Shown: positions 12,801 to 23,014 of the stretch, one piece after another
Layout of the letters: the number at the start of each line of letters is the position of its first letter
Numbering within the stretch: position 1 is the first letter of the stretch
From: Chamaea fasciata
Lineage: Eukaryota > Chordata > Aves > Passeriformes > Sylviidae
Length of the DNA stretch: 64,000 nt
Assembly (NCBI GenBank): GCA_029207755.1
Contig: JARCOQ010000006.1
Span: 18,016,890 to 18,080,889, forward strand
Direction of reading: 5' to 3'
The notes under the pieces: generated by a model
Databases searched by the model: none
Seen by the model: the letters and a program-made list of their open reading frames with translations, nothing else
What the model was told of the DNA's origin: nothing
Program-made: the position numbers and the translations under genes

Positions 12801-15800
12801 AACCAGCTAGAACAAAAAAAAAAATACACTTTTTTTTTCTATGTAGATACCAGATACATGACCACACACCCAGAACCTAAAACTGAGAGCAAGAATGACA
12901 GAAGCAGTAGAAAGATTCTCATTACTTACAGTTCAATTAAAGAATCTAAATCATTGAAGACATCCCTTGGCAGAGCTTTGAGATGGTTATTGGCCAAAGA
13001 ACTAGAAAAGAAAGTTAGAGCTTAATATCATTGCTATCTCTTATCTTGCAATTCTTACCCAGTGTGAGCTCACTTACAGGTTGTTAATTATCTGGTACTG
13101 TCCAGCCACTGGCACTGTTAGAAGTTACCAGGAACAGGCATTAATTATTCTCATTCAAGAATGGAGATTGCTTGAAGTTCACATAAAAGTAAAATATTTA
13201 AAGCTTTTATTTTTCCCAGGTGCAAATGTAACCCACAGAGCAGTCACTGAGCACACTGGAAAGAGGCAGGAATTTTAATCAGGAGTGGGCAGTGTGGTAG
13301 TGGTGGTGGTACCAGCGCAGCACTGGGGGTACTGTTGGCCTCCCAGACCCAGCTGTGCCTGCACACAGGCAGCCCAAAGTGTGGCAGTGCTGCCCAGGCA
13401 AGAATTGCTCTAAGGCTGGTTGTTAATTTATGGAAGGCATGTCTTTGACAGCAGGAGGAAGCTGACACAGAGGGAAGAAAAGGTTTCTGTGTAGCAGGAA
13501 AACCGGTGGTCTCCCAGCAGAGTTTTGTTCAAGTAGAAAATACTCTCAGGTGTTAAATAACTTACAGGTGAGTCAGGTCACGAAGGCCACGAAATGCATT
13601 TCTTGAAATGGTTTCAATTTTGTTTCCTTCAATAAATCTAGGCCAAAAAAAAAATGTATTTTAAAATACTTAAAGTAACATTATTATTAGCATCAGAGTG
13701 CTTTAAGCTATGGTTGCCAGACGCAGCATATTTCTGGGCAGTTCCTTCAGACTGAAGGGTGGGAAGTCTCAGTGGAGTTGCTAATGTTCCCTTTTCCCCT
13801 TTCCTTGGGCAGACTGCAAGGAACAATGCAAGTACCTGGAAGAACAAGGGATGGCACATGACACAAACGTCCAGCAGAAATGGAACAAAGTGAACAAGGC
13901 CAAAAAAATTATTGCTCTCTTGGTAATCCTCTCAGGATGTGTTGTGCGAGGCAAGAGACCTGCGAAAGAGAACCTCCTGAGGCAGACTTTAGAAGCTAAA
14001 GTCCACTTTCCCCTCTCATAAATCACCAGCACTTTCAAACCAGCAGGCAGCACAGCGGTGCCAGGGCTGCCCAGGCTGCAGATCTGCTGTTATGGGTATC
14101 TCCTGTGGCTGCACACTCACACAGTGCCACCTCCGTGCCCACACAGCCCTGACTTGAACTGTGCACATTTGACATCTGCACAGACAGCAAGACCACTGCC
14201 TTGGTTTAGTCCTGGCTGCCACAGTTCAGCTCTGTCCAGCTGGGACATCTTCTCTGCAGGGTGCCAGCTCCACCCAAGCCATGGCCCCATGCACTGGGGG
14301 AATAATGATAGGCACATATGGATTTCAGCAGCACACTGCTCCTCCTGACTGCACATCAGCATTTAAAGAAAGAGCTGATATTTGAGCATCTTGACCCCTG
14401 AGTACTTGAGGACGCATCGCTAAATACACCATCATCCCTGCAAAGTGATTGCAGCCAGGTGGCCATCAAGATATTGCCTGAAACAGCTATACCTGGATGA
14501 AGACAACTGTATGCTGACTTTATAAAAGGCTTATGAGATCAAAGTGCCTCCCTTATTCCTAGTCAGCTCTGTTTGCCCTCCAGAGAAGTTAGAGAGAAAA
14601 TGCTAGGAGACAATGTCTTTTCTCAAGAGAGTGAAGATGAGAATGCAAGAGATGACAAGTGCTCTTGGTTCTGCAGTTTAGGTGTAGGAAAAGTCCTTCA
14701 TAAAGTGACCAGGATGCTGTCTGCAGGCAAAGGGTGCAGAGGAGAAAGTGCTGTGCCTGTGTGGGAGATGTCAGAGGCAGGTCAGCCCTTTCAGGGCTGT
14801 GTGGAGCCACAAATTCAATCCACAAGAGCAGAGTACTACCCTGCCTCCTGACACCCTCACTGGCAGCTGGCATCCCTGCACAGCACCAGCTCAGTGATCT
14901 ATGCAAATAAACAAGGCTACACTGCAACAAGCTGGAACTCAACAATTCGCCAGATTCTTGAATCACCAAGCCTGGCTTCCAAGAGATACTACTCTGGGAA
15001 TTCCAGTGTGTTCGCCAGCAAAGTGCCCATCCTTTTCAGGCCTGTCTTACCCAGACTCTGTACACAGGATAAGTTTAAGGGTGCACTGAATGCCATTATG
15101 AGTGGTGCAAGTGCAGCAGGACACAGCTGGAGATATATTATCTATATATAGGTACCAGCTATGGGTGGTCCCCAGCTGCTCCTCGGCCAGAGACTTTGGC
15201 TTTGTACCCACAGACACTTGTCATTCCTGTTTGTCAGTGAGGTTTCCTTCTTTACAAAGTCTGATCCCTGGTAACTAAGAGACATGAGATATGGAAGCTC
15301 TATTTGTTTTACTGCCTGCATGGCCGAAAAAACAAATCACAGAGAAAGGCCACTCACAGCCAGTTCCCAAAAGGTGGAGGGGTGATTTGCTGGGAAGAGG
15401 AAAAGCTCTATGGAATTGGCAGAAAAGACCACCACAACCATTAACTGAGACCACTTGTTCAGCTGCGAAAAGAATTTTAAACTGTAAGGCTTTACCAGTC
15501 TTCATCCTGCTCCCTGGCTTGCAGCTGGTGGTCAGGGATAGAGATTTGCCCTTTGACCATCTGAGGAGAGCAGGGTGTTTCATTCAGACAGGGATGTGGT
15601 TGCAGTGACCAGTGCAACTACCACAATGTATGCTATGCTATGGGACAAGCCCATTAACACTTGAAAGCAGGCCACTAATAGTACAATGGAAAACATTTTT
15701 CTTCCTTTTTACAAACTACTGCAAATAACTTCTTCCATGTAGACACAAGGAAAAGAGAATGCTAAGATAACTTGCTATCTCTGAAAAATCCAAATGTAGC

Positions 15801-18800
15801 TGAATCATGGATTTTAGCATATACCATTTACCATTAGCTGCAAATTCCATTGTCGGCTACTCCACATGTACCAGACTATTAACCCTGGATATACCCCACC
15901 ATAATATCTATTTGCTTTCAAGATTTTAGCAAGAGTCAGTTTTATGAGCATTGGTCTTCCTGTAGAAAAGGACGAACATTTTCCACAGGTACATTTCAGC
16001 TTGGAAAGGTGGGTGGGATGAGGATTTTTTTCAGGTTGTATTGATAGTTTCAAACACACCAGCTCATACTGAGTAACACAGAGAAATGCCATCCTTTGGA
16101 GTGTGAAGGGAGGACAACCTTGTACCCAAGCTAATACTTTTTTATAAAAGCAAAAGGGGTGAAATAAAGATTAAAAAAAATAAGGACCAGAAAAAGAAAG
16201 GAGTGTAAAAATCAACTAACATATCAATCAATGATATAAACAAAAGGAGAGTTAAATAATTTTAAATAGTAATATAAAGAATTACAATAATTTATATTGC
16301 ATGAAATTCATGTTTATATATTTATGTATTTATAATTAATTAGATAAAGATAAATTCTATGGACATTAAATAGGGTTTCAGAAAAAGGCAAAGTAGGAGA
16401 CAAAAGTTGGGAGAAGAGGAGCAAAATCAGGGTTGTTCTGAACAGTACACCATTATTCTGCAATTCCTGCTTGGGCCACCCATAGGTCAGAACAGGCTGC
16501 TCCACCTCATGCCTGAGGTTCAAATCCCCTTCACAGGGGTGGCACTGTTCTGGAAAGCCAAGACCAGCTCTTGCTAAGTAATGCCTTTTTGGGGTTCTGT
16601 AATTGCACAGAGACACCTTGCATTCATGGCATCTTTCAAAAATGCACTGTAACATCTGAAAAATCGTCAGCCACCATAAAGAATATTTGCACAGGAGTGG
16701 AACATAAATCCTTCAGCTCCCCTGCTCTTGGGAATCACAGTAAAGACCAAGATTCTGCAGCAGGAGTCTTGGCAACTTATCAAAACATTTTTATTTATAA
16801 GGGACATAAAATACCAAACTTACAGGTATTCTAGATGGAAGAGACCAGCAAAGGCATCATCTCGTATAACAGTGAAGGAGTTGGAGTTTAGCAAGCTGAA
16901 AATGGAGAGCAGGCATTAGGAAAGCACATTAAAACTTGACACACTGGATTATGCCTGTTGTGTTTATTGCCCATGACCAAACTAATCTTACTGACTTGAG
17001 CCCGTATCACCCCACCAATGCAGCACACATAAAATACTGTGGAATGGTCTATTGAAAAAAAAAAATTAAAGGCATTACATGATGGTAGTTAATGTCCACT
17101 ACTCCCCAGGAAAAATGCTTGCTGTGCCATTGACCTTGGCTAATTGCAACCTGGTCCTCAGCTCTATGGTCCACTGAGCAGAGCAAGCCATCACTAGATG
17201 GCAGGTCTGCTGAGTGTGGGCCCCATCCACTCAACACCCCTCCAGCCCCACTGACAGCTTTTAAGAGCCCTCCTCATCACCAGTCCTAAGCTCCTAAGCA
17301 CCAGCTCTCATTTATGCAGTCGCAGTGGGCCAGTGCTCACTCATTCCACGTTCCCAGGGGAATGTTCCAAGCCTGACCTGCAGATGGGGCACAGCCTGCA
17401 GTGTGGGAGGCCTGCAGCCAGTTTGTCTGCTGGAAACACAGACATATCCAAACCACCGAGACAGACAATCCTGCTGTCTTTATAAAGCAAAGCACGGTGT
17501 CCACAGGCAGTGAGGAAGAGCTGCAGTGCTGCCTCCTCCAGGCACTGCCTTGCCCTACTCCCGTGTGAACTTCAGGGACAAAACATGCTAGAGCTGCACC
17601 AGAGAGGCTGTCACCTGAGCCAGCACAAGACAGCCAGGAAGGTTATGGAGGCTTTGCCAGCAGAGTTCATTCCTTGCTGTATTAAAGCACAGCAGCAAAC
17701 AATCTCCAAATGTTGATGTTCAAAGGAAGAGAGGGCAATCTCCTTTCAAGAAAATAGCAAAACTTCTTATTTGGTCTAAAATATTAACACTGCTCAAAAT
17801 AAATAATTTTTGGAAAATCTCAGAATTTTCCCCTATGAATGAATATGTCTGCACTAATTGCTTTATTATAGCAACTGATTAATCTTCATTTTGTATGGTT
17901 TTAGGCATTTTACTAAAATTAATTTAGAAGACTAATGAACATGTAACGCAAACTTTCCCTGTGATCCCTGGATATTATGCTAATACTAGACAAATGCTCT
18001 GTAAATTATCCCAAAGAAATCTGACAAAGATGAAGACCACCATCAAAAATGAATCCTTGCATTACTATTTTACCATGATTACCGCCACAGAAGACATTAT
18101 CCTGAGGTACCCATGTGCTCAATTATGCATGTAGCTCATTGTTATTTAATTGGGGTTTTTTTTTCTCATGTTTTAAGGCAAAACTTACAAATCACACTAA
18201 ACAACAGAATTTGTGAGTGCCCAAGGTGGTGGTGACAAACTCCTCTTACTCACACATCGGACTTATCACGTAAAGTGACATGAGTAACTTCTGCCTTCTT
18301 CAACAACCCACCTCTGCCCCACCACCCTACACACCCCAACATCTCCAGAAAACCTACTGCAGCTAAGGAAAAGGGACCTTCTTCATCTGCTCTTCCTATC
18401 TCTTCCTAGTACCACTATCCAAACCAAGCAAGACTCCCCCCAGCTCGAATTTTCCACCCACAGCTTCTCACCCATGGATTCTCCCTTTCCTTCCCTGGCA
18501 CAGGTTGCTGTTTGCCACCCTTTATTGGTGGGCAAGGTCCTCGTGCCCTCTGCAGGGGGCTCAGTGGACACCTCCAACTCTCACAGAAACTTGGGTTTGG
18601 GACCAGTTTCACACTAAAGAAGGCGAAGGCTTCCACCCCTTGCTTTGCCCACCTCCCTCCAGCTTTTTTCATGGAGTGCTGCTCCTCTCAGTAGGAAGAC
18701 AGGCCTTTGAGTCAAAGGAGGTGGGGTGCCCAAGGAGAGGAGCTTCGCCATCAGCTGCCTTTAGAGGCTAACTCTTGCTAAGACCAGTTTTAACATCTAG

Positions 18801-20134
18801 TCCTGTGGCAAGCACTCAGCCTGGGTTTCTGGCAGGCTTTGGATCTTTTTGCTGAATTTTTCTTTGCAGTGATTCTTTGCCTTGAGGGCTCAGTCAGTCC
18901 TTTTGGGGTGGAGGTGTGGAGGGCCTGCTCGGTATCAGGCGTTCCGGACAGGCTGCACTGGGCTAGACAGGATGCAGGCTGCTGCTCAGCTTTGCTGCAG
19001 ACTACCAGAGAAGTGAGTATCCAGGCTCCCCAGGGAGCTTGTACCGCAGTCTCTGTATCTTCCTTTCTGCCTCCCAGGACAGCTAAATTAAGCAAGTTTG
19101 GGTAAGCTCCTGGAGCAGGAGGCACACACCTAACTGCAACACGGGCACGACCAAGCAGCTTGCCTGGGGTCAGGGAGGACGGATGGCTGCAAAGAGCTGG
19201 GAGCTGGACCACTGTCTCCTGGGGCAGAGGACATCTGTTGGGTTAGAAGGCATCAAAGGGGCCACCCTCCAAGTTGCATGTTGAAGCACAGAGTCATGCT
19301 GCAGACAACACTAGCACTTCACACACAGAGGATTCCCTCTGAAGTGTGTCCTGGAAGCCTCTGCTCACCCCATTGTGCCCACAATGTCATAAAGCCAGCG
19401 CCAGACTCCTGGGCACAAAGTAAGCAGGAGTGAGAGCCACCACCACGTAACTCTGGGGGACAAAACTCAGCCTTAAACTTACTAAAACTGAAGTTTTTAA
19501 AAAAGTGGAACTTAGGGCATCGTAAAACCTTTTCCCCTCTGTTTGTAACGAAATATACATTTAATTAAGTGGTTTCTGAGCAGAAAATGCATCCCTGAGC
19601 AGAAATGTTATGAAACAGCAGCTACATTGGGGGACCGTGCAAGCTGTCTTCTCCCGTTTTCCCCCTTTCTAAAAGGGAAAGGGAACTCGAGGAGAAACTG
19701 AGAGGCTCTATGCTTAAAGGGGCTCTATTTAGGAGAAAGGGGTGAGGTGCTACTTGGCCGTGCTCCTTCCCAGTGCCATACTTACAGCAGCTGCAGGGAG
19801 GGCAGGTGGGAAAACATCCTGTCCTTGACTTCGGAGAAGGTCCCGTTGACCAGGCTCCTGGAAAAAGAGACGCCACCCGTCAGGCGGGACCGCCCCGCAT
19901 CCCTCGGCCACCCTCCCGCCGGTCCCGAGGCGCGCAGCCCCGCACTCACAGGGAGCCCAGGCCGGCGGGCAGGCTGCGCGGCGCCCCCGCCGCCCCCACG
20001 CACAGCGCCGACTCCCGCCAGCAGCTGCAGGGCGGCCCGCAGCGCGGCGGCCTGCGCGGGGCGGCGGGCGGCGGCAGCGCCAGCAGGGCGGCGGCGGCGC
20101 AGAGCGCGGGCAGGAGCCGCAGCGGGACCGCCAT
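2992..20134 (-). CDS. LGI2: LGI2, complete coding sequence in eight exons (541 aa)
   Basis: Secreted leucine-rich-repeat LGI protein 2. The family binds ADAM22/ADAM23/ADAM11 at the neuronal surface and supports synapse and axon function; LGI2 truncation causes a juvenile epilepsy in dogs (established knowledge). The coding exons are 20134-19950, 19857-19786, 16895-16824, 13637-13566, 13001-12930, 11867-11698, 6931-6767 and 3809-2992. All introns are GT-AG. Lengths sum to 1626 nt, an intact frame, close to the 545 aa of human LGI2. Order: signal peptide (about 1-26), LRRNT cysteines C32/C36/C38/C45, four LRR units (62-157), LRRCT, then seven EPTP blades (about 216-541). NxS/T glycosylation sites appear in exons 2, 6 and 7. 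Phrases such as NITGQSIVGC and the C-terminal IDLSL separate it from LGI1, LGI3 and LGI4. No frameshift or internal stop was found. Confidence 0.96.
3810..6766 (-). other. LGI2 intron 7
   Basis: Intron of 2957 bp with GTATAT donor and AATAG acceptor. It holds an LTR fragment at about 5345-5744, opposite to the gene. Otherwise I see only unique AT-rich sequence. Confidence 0.85.
5345..5744 (+). mobile_element. 3' part of an avian endogenous-retrovirus LTR
   Basis: A stretch with pyrimidine-rich CTGCTTCCAACACCCTG, TTGTATTTCTGACTCTGTCAG and a terminal ACAAGACA-like end (AAACCAAGACA, ending at 5744). The central part matches the LTR at about 61110-61625, which keeps the 5' part instead, so the two are complementary halves of one family. 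The 5' half is missing here. No target-site duplication is visible. Antisense to LGI2. Family name not assigned. Confidence 0.6.
6767..6931 (-). CDS. LGI2: LGI2 exon 7: first EPTP repeat
   Basis: 165 nt, acceptor TTTCTAG, donor GTATAT. It starts [20 protein letters not shown], runs through the blade sequence [20 protein letters not shown] and ends NITG. This is the first EPTP unit of the propeller that contacts ADAM receptors in the LGI family. Confidence 0.96.
6932..11697 (-). other. LGI2 intron 6
   Basis: Intron of 4766 bp. It is mostly unique sequence. A more GC-rich block at 8790-9700 has several overlapping short open frames but no recognisable protein, and may be an old repeat. A 176-codon open frame at 10189-10719 (minus) matches no family I know. 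Confidence 0.8.
11698..11867 (-). CDS. LGI2: LGI2 exon 6: LRRCT cap
   Basis: 170 nt, acceptor TTTTTTAG, donor GTATTC. It encodes [20 protein letters not shown] and continues through an NST glycosylation site and DVLCIGP to FDYECTTT. The cysteines (ECDC, LC, YEC) are those of an LRRCT domain that closes the repeat array. The phase changes here to one leftover base, as in other LGI genes. Confidence 0.96.
11868..12929 (-). other. LGI2 intron 5
   Basis: Intron of 1062 bp with GTAAGT donor and TTTTTTAG acceptor. Unique AT-rich sequence with short A and T runs; nothing else seen. Confidence 0.85.
12930..13001 (-). CDS. LGI2: LGI2 exon 5 (fourth 72-nt LRR exon)
   Basis: Exactly 72 nt between TTTTCTAG and GTAAGT. 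It encodes [20 protein letters not shown] then LIEL, the last LRR before the cysteine-rich cap. Confidence 0.95.
13002..13565 (-). other. LGI2 intron 4
   Basis: Intron of 564 bp between two 72-nt LRR exons. No repeat or gene recognised. Confidence 0.85.
13566..13637 (-). CDS. LGI2: LGI2 exon 4 (third 72-nt LRR exon)
   Basis: Exactly 72 nt between GGCCTAG and GTAAGT. It encodes [20 protein letters not shown] then LTHL, a full LRR, with the same phase at both ends as its neighbours. Confidence 0.95.
13638..16823 (-). other. LGI2 intron 3
   Basis: Intron of 3186 bp. The part at 13860-15620 is less AT-rich and carries short overlapping open frames on both strands with no recognised family. The stretch at 16130-16350 is strongly AT-rich. 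No clear transposon boundary seen. Confidence 0.8.
16824..16895 (-). CDS. LGI2: LGI2 exon 3 (second 72-nt LRR exon)
   Basis: Exactly 72 nt between TTTTCAG and GTAAGT. It encodes one LRR containing [20 protein letters not shown], which fits the 24-residue repeat and the LGI2 family. Phase 2 at both ends. Confidence 0.95.
16896..19785 (-). other. LGI2 intron 2
   Basis: Intron of 2890 bp (to the exon 2 donor at 19785). No repeat family recognised. GC content rises towards exons 2 and 1. Confidence 0.8.
19786..19857 (-). CDS. LGI2: LGI2 exon 2 (first 72-nt LRR exon)
   Basis: Exactly 72 nt, bounded by TTTTTCCAG and GTAAGT. It encodes [20 protein letters not shown] then LQLL, one 24-residue LRR, with an N-glycosylation site at NGT. 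The intron before it is only 92 bp. Junction phase matches exons 1 and 3. Confidence 0.93.
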
Positions 20135-20390
20135 CCCGGCACCGCCGCTGCCCGCCGGCCGCTCCCCGCCGCCTCCCGCGCCCTGACATCAGCGCGGCGC
20201 CGCCTCCGCTGCGGCGCCGGCCGCGGAGGGGGGGTCCCGGCGGGCGGGGCGAGGCGAGGCGCGGCGGGGGCACCGCGCCCTCCGCCTCCCCGCGGGACAC
20301 AAACCAAGAGAGCCCCGCGGGAGGCGCAGGGCGCGGGTGGCCCCCGCCGGTAGCTCCGGAGCGATGCTACGCCAGAAGATCGGGGGGAGC
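19890..20390. promoter_or_regulatory. CpG island over LGI2 exon 1 and promoter
   Basis: Very dense CpG and GC content, in strong contrast to the AT-rich surroundings. It covers intron 1, exon 1 and about 250 bp upstream of the ATG. A consensus GC box (GGGCGGGGC) lies at 20242-20250, about 110 bp upstream of the start codon. No TATA box seen. The transcription start is not determinable here. Confidence 0.8.
19950..20134 (-). CDS. LGI2: LGI2 exon 1: signal peptide and LRRNT
   Basis: Starts at the ATG at 20134-20132. The first residues ([20 protein letters not shown]) form a hydrophobic signal peptide, followed by a proline/arginine stretch and the LRRNT pattern C-x3-C-x-C-x6-C beginning RCGPPCSC. 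The donor is CT|GTGAGT, leaving two bases of a leucine codon, the phase shared by the next four junctions. The exon is very GC-rich and lies in the CpG island. GC-rich first exons like this are often missing from bird assemblies. No other in-frame ATG precedes a signal-peptide-like stretch. Confidence 0.9.
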
Positions 20391-20392
20391 GT

Positions 20393-21027
20393 TGAGGTGC
20401 TGGAGCGTGTCCGGAGAAGGGCAACGAAGCTGGTGAAGGGTTTGGAGCGCAAGTCCTAGGAGGAGAGGCTGAGGAAGCTGGGGGTGTTTAGCTCGGAGAA
20501 AAGGAGGCTCGGTGGGATTTATTGCTCTTTACAATTAACTGAAAGGAAATTGTAGTGGGATGGATGTAGTATCTTCCCCCAGGTAAAAAGTGATAGGACA
20601 AGAGGAAATGGCCTCAAGTTGCACCAGAGGAGGTTTAGATTGGATATTAGGCAAAGTTTCTTCACTGAAAGGGTTTTCGGGTATTGTAAGAAGCTGTCTG
20701 GGGAAGCGGTGGAATCGCCATCCCTGGCTGTGTTCAAAAAATCACAGAATCATGGAATGGTCTGGGTTGGAAGAGATCTTAAGCATCTTCTAGCGCCAAA
20801 CCCCGACCATGGGCAGCTTTCACTAGACTAGGTTTCTCAGAGGCCTACCCAACCTGTCCTTAGACACTTCCAGGGATGGAGCACCCACAACTTCTCTGGG
20901 CAACTTAATGTGTAGGTGTGGTGCTTTAAGGACATGCTTTAGTGGTGGACTTGGCAGTACTGGGTTAGTGATTGGACTTGATGATCTTTCAAGTCTTGTC
21001 TAACCATAATGATTCTGAGGTTCTGAG
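20393..21027 (+). mobile_element. CR1 LINE 3' end, interrupted by a second CR1
   Basis: Strong match to the 3' region of avian CR1: GAGGTGCTGGAGCGTGTCC, GGACAAGAGGAAATGGCCTC, GGTTTAGATTGGATATTAGG, then TTGGACTTGATGATCTT and a decayed ATTCTGA tail. It is split between 20740 and 20905 by an antisense CR1. The element starts about 260 bp upstream of the LGI2 ATG and points away from the gene. It is 5' truncated, as CR1 copies usually are, and non-functional. Confidence 0.9.
20741..20904 (-). mobile_element. antisense CR1 fragment nested in a CR1
   Basis: Reads as the reverse complement of a CR1 3' end: TCACAGAATCATGGAATGG, GGTTGGAAGAGATCTTAAGC, CACTTCCAGGGATGGAGCAC and CTTCTCTGGGCAAC. The flanking plus-strand CR1 resumes directly after it (TGTGTAGGTGTGGTGCTT). 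It therefore inserted later than its host. Confidence 0.88.
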
Positions 21028-21999
21028 ACCAGCTCGAGGGATGTCTAGATGATGAAAGAAGCAAATGGATGATGACACCACACAGTTCCAGTTGCTTTCC
21101 AGTAGTATGTGTGTTAAGTATGCATTAATTTAATCATATTGTATCTGAATACTTGAAAGGTTTCAGAACTGCATGTAAAATCACATTTGTGGCGCTGGGA
21201 TTTGAATGAGACTAGTCAAGCGCATCAATAAAAGAACTACTCTTGCAACTTCGTGTTACAAGTTACTTGTCTTGAAATGTCAAAGAATTACTTTTTGTAA
21301 CTCTTGTAACCTTCACTATCCTTTGTGTCCAAGCCTCTCTCCTTGGTTTGCATGGGCTGGTCACAAACCTCCAATGTTCATTTCCACTGCTACAGCTTGT
21401 GCCTGCTGCCCCCCATTGCCCGCACAGTCCAGCAGGGCCTCCTGTTAGGTGGCTGAAGACAGCAACGAGACTCTTTTGTGCTGAGCAGACCCAGTTCACA
21501 TCTCCACCCATACACAACCCCTGCAGCAGGTAAAAATTCAGAAAGCGTGAGCAACACCTGAGCTAGCGGTTTAATTAATTTGTCATCTGATTAGGCAGAA
21601 ACAAGACAGAGAAATTGTTTGAGGTCAGTGTTAGTCCCAGTTTTCTTTGCCTCGTTTAGTCTTTTCAGTGATTTTAATAATTTGTGTAATGCATCTCTTT
21701 GCAGGAGCTGTTTTGCACCACATCTGCATCTTAATTCTACAGCCACAATAATCTAAGGATGTTTATTTCACTGGGAAGCAGACAGAAATTGCTATGAACC
21801 GTTAAAGCTGCTGGATTTCCTGTCATTCTCTTTCAGCTGGGTCACTGGTGCTTTATCCTGATGTCATTGAAAGTGACAGAAAAAAGAATATTAAAAATTA
21901 TAAGAACACTATCAGAAATCAAAAGGCTTTTATACTGTCTCTCACAGTATCCTTTTGAACAAAATATCCTGCATACAGGTAGAAAAGTCTGTAATAGAC
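21028..21999. other. intergenic, unique sequence
   Basis: No gene or repeat recognised. Only short open frames without family resemblance. Confidence 0.6.
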
Positions 22000-23014
22000 T
22001 GGGTGGGCAGCTGACTGACGCGTTGGACTTGAAGTGTTGCAGTGAATGGAGCTACATCAAACTGTCAGCCAGTCACCAATGGAGTTCCACAGGGCTCCTT
22101 TTTAGTGCCAGAGCTCTGTAAGGTTTTTATAAACTATCTGAACACAGGAAATGAATATACATTAAGCAAGTTTGCCAATGATACTTAATTAGGAGGAGCT
22201 GTGGACTCCCTCCAAGGAAAAGAGGCCCTGCAGAGAGATGTGGGTAAGACTAGAGGGCTGGCAGTCACCAAGCATGTGAAATTTGACAAGAGCAAGTGAC
22301 AGATTCTTCACCTGGGACAGGTGATCCTCCTTATACATACAAATCAGAGGATGAGAGCCTGGAGGACAGCCCTGTGAAAAGAGATCTGAGGATCCTGGTC
22401 AGTGAAAAGTTGGATATGAGCCAGCAGTGCCCTGGCAGCCAGGAGAGCCAGGGTGCATCAGGCCCAGCATGGCCAGCCAGGCAAGGGAGCAGATTGTCCT
22501 GCTCTGCTCTGAGCTGGGGCAGCCTCACCTTGAGTGCTGGGGAAGTGTTGGGTACCACAATGTAAGAAAGGATATAAAGCTATGAGGCTGTGTCCAGAGG
22601 AGAACAACCAGGATGGTGAAAGATCTTGGGGGCATGAATTAATGAGGAGTGACTGTGGTTGCTGCATTTGTTTAGCTTGCAGAAGAGAAGGCTGACAGTG
22701 ACCTACAACTTCCTCGAAGTGTCAGCAAATGCTGAACTCTGTCTGGTGATCAGTGACAGGACACAAGGAAATGGAATGAAGCTGAGTCAAGGGAAGCTCA
22801 AGTTGACCATTAGGAAAAGGGTATTAACTCAAGAGGTCAGTCACTTTTTCCCAGGGAAGTTGTCATGCCTCCAAGCCTGACAGTTTGAGGAACATGGATC
22901 TGGATCCCACTGAGTTGTATGGTTTTTTTTAGGTAATCCTATGAGAAACAGGGAGTTGGACTTGGTGATCCTTATCAGTTCCTTCCAACTTGAGAGTTAT
23001 TCTATGATTCTATG
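22000..23014 (+). mobile_element. CR1 LINE fragment (end of reverse transcriptase ORF to 3' tail)
   Basis: Begins in decayed reverse-transcriptase sequence (AGCCAGTCACCAATGGAGTT, TTTGCCAATGATACTTAATT). It continues through the CR1 3' region (AGGAAATGGAATGAAGCTG, GTTGGACTTGGTGATCCTTA) to the intact ATTCTATGATTCTATG tail at 23014. The 5' edge is approximate. The frame is broken by stops and shifts. Confidence 0.88.

Noticed and set aside
16500..16560. GGTTCAAATCCCC resembling a tRNA B box
   Set aside because: No matching A box, acceptor stem or anticodon arm at the right spacing.
19747..20436. Long GC-rich open frames on both strands over LGI2 exon 1 (up to 229 codons)
   Set aside because: Stop codons are rare in CpG-island sequence. 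The frames are rich in Ala, Arg, Pro and Gly, cross a known exon and splice sites, and resemble no protein.
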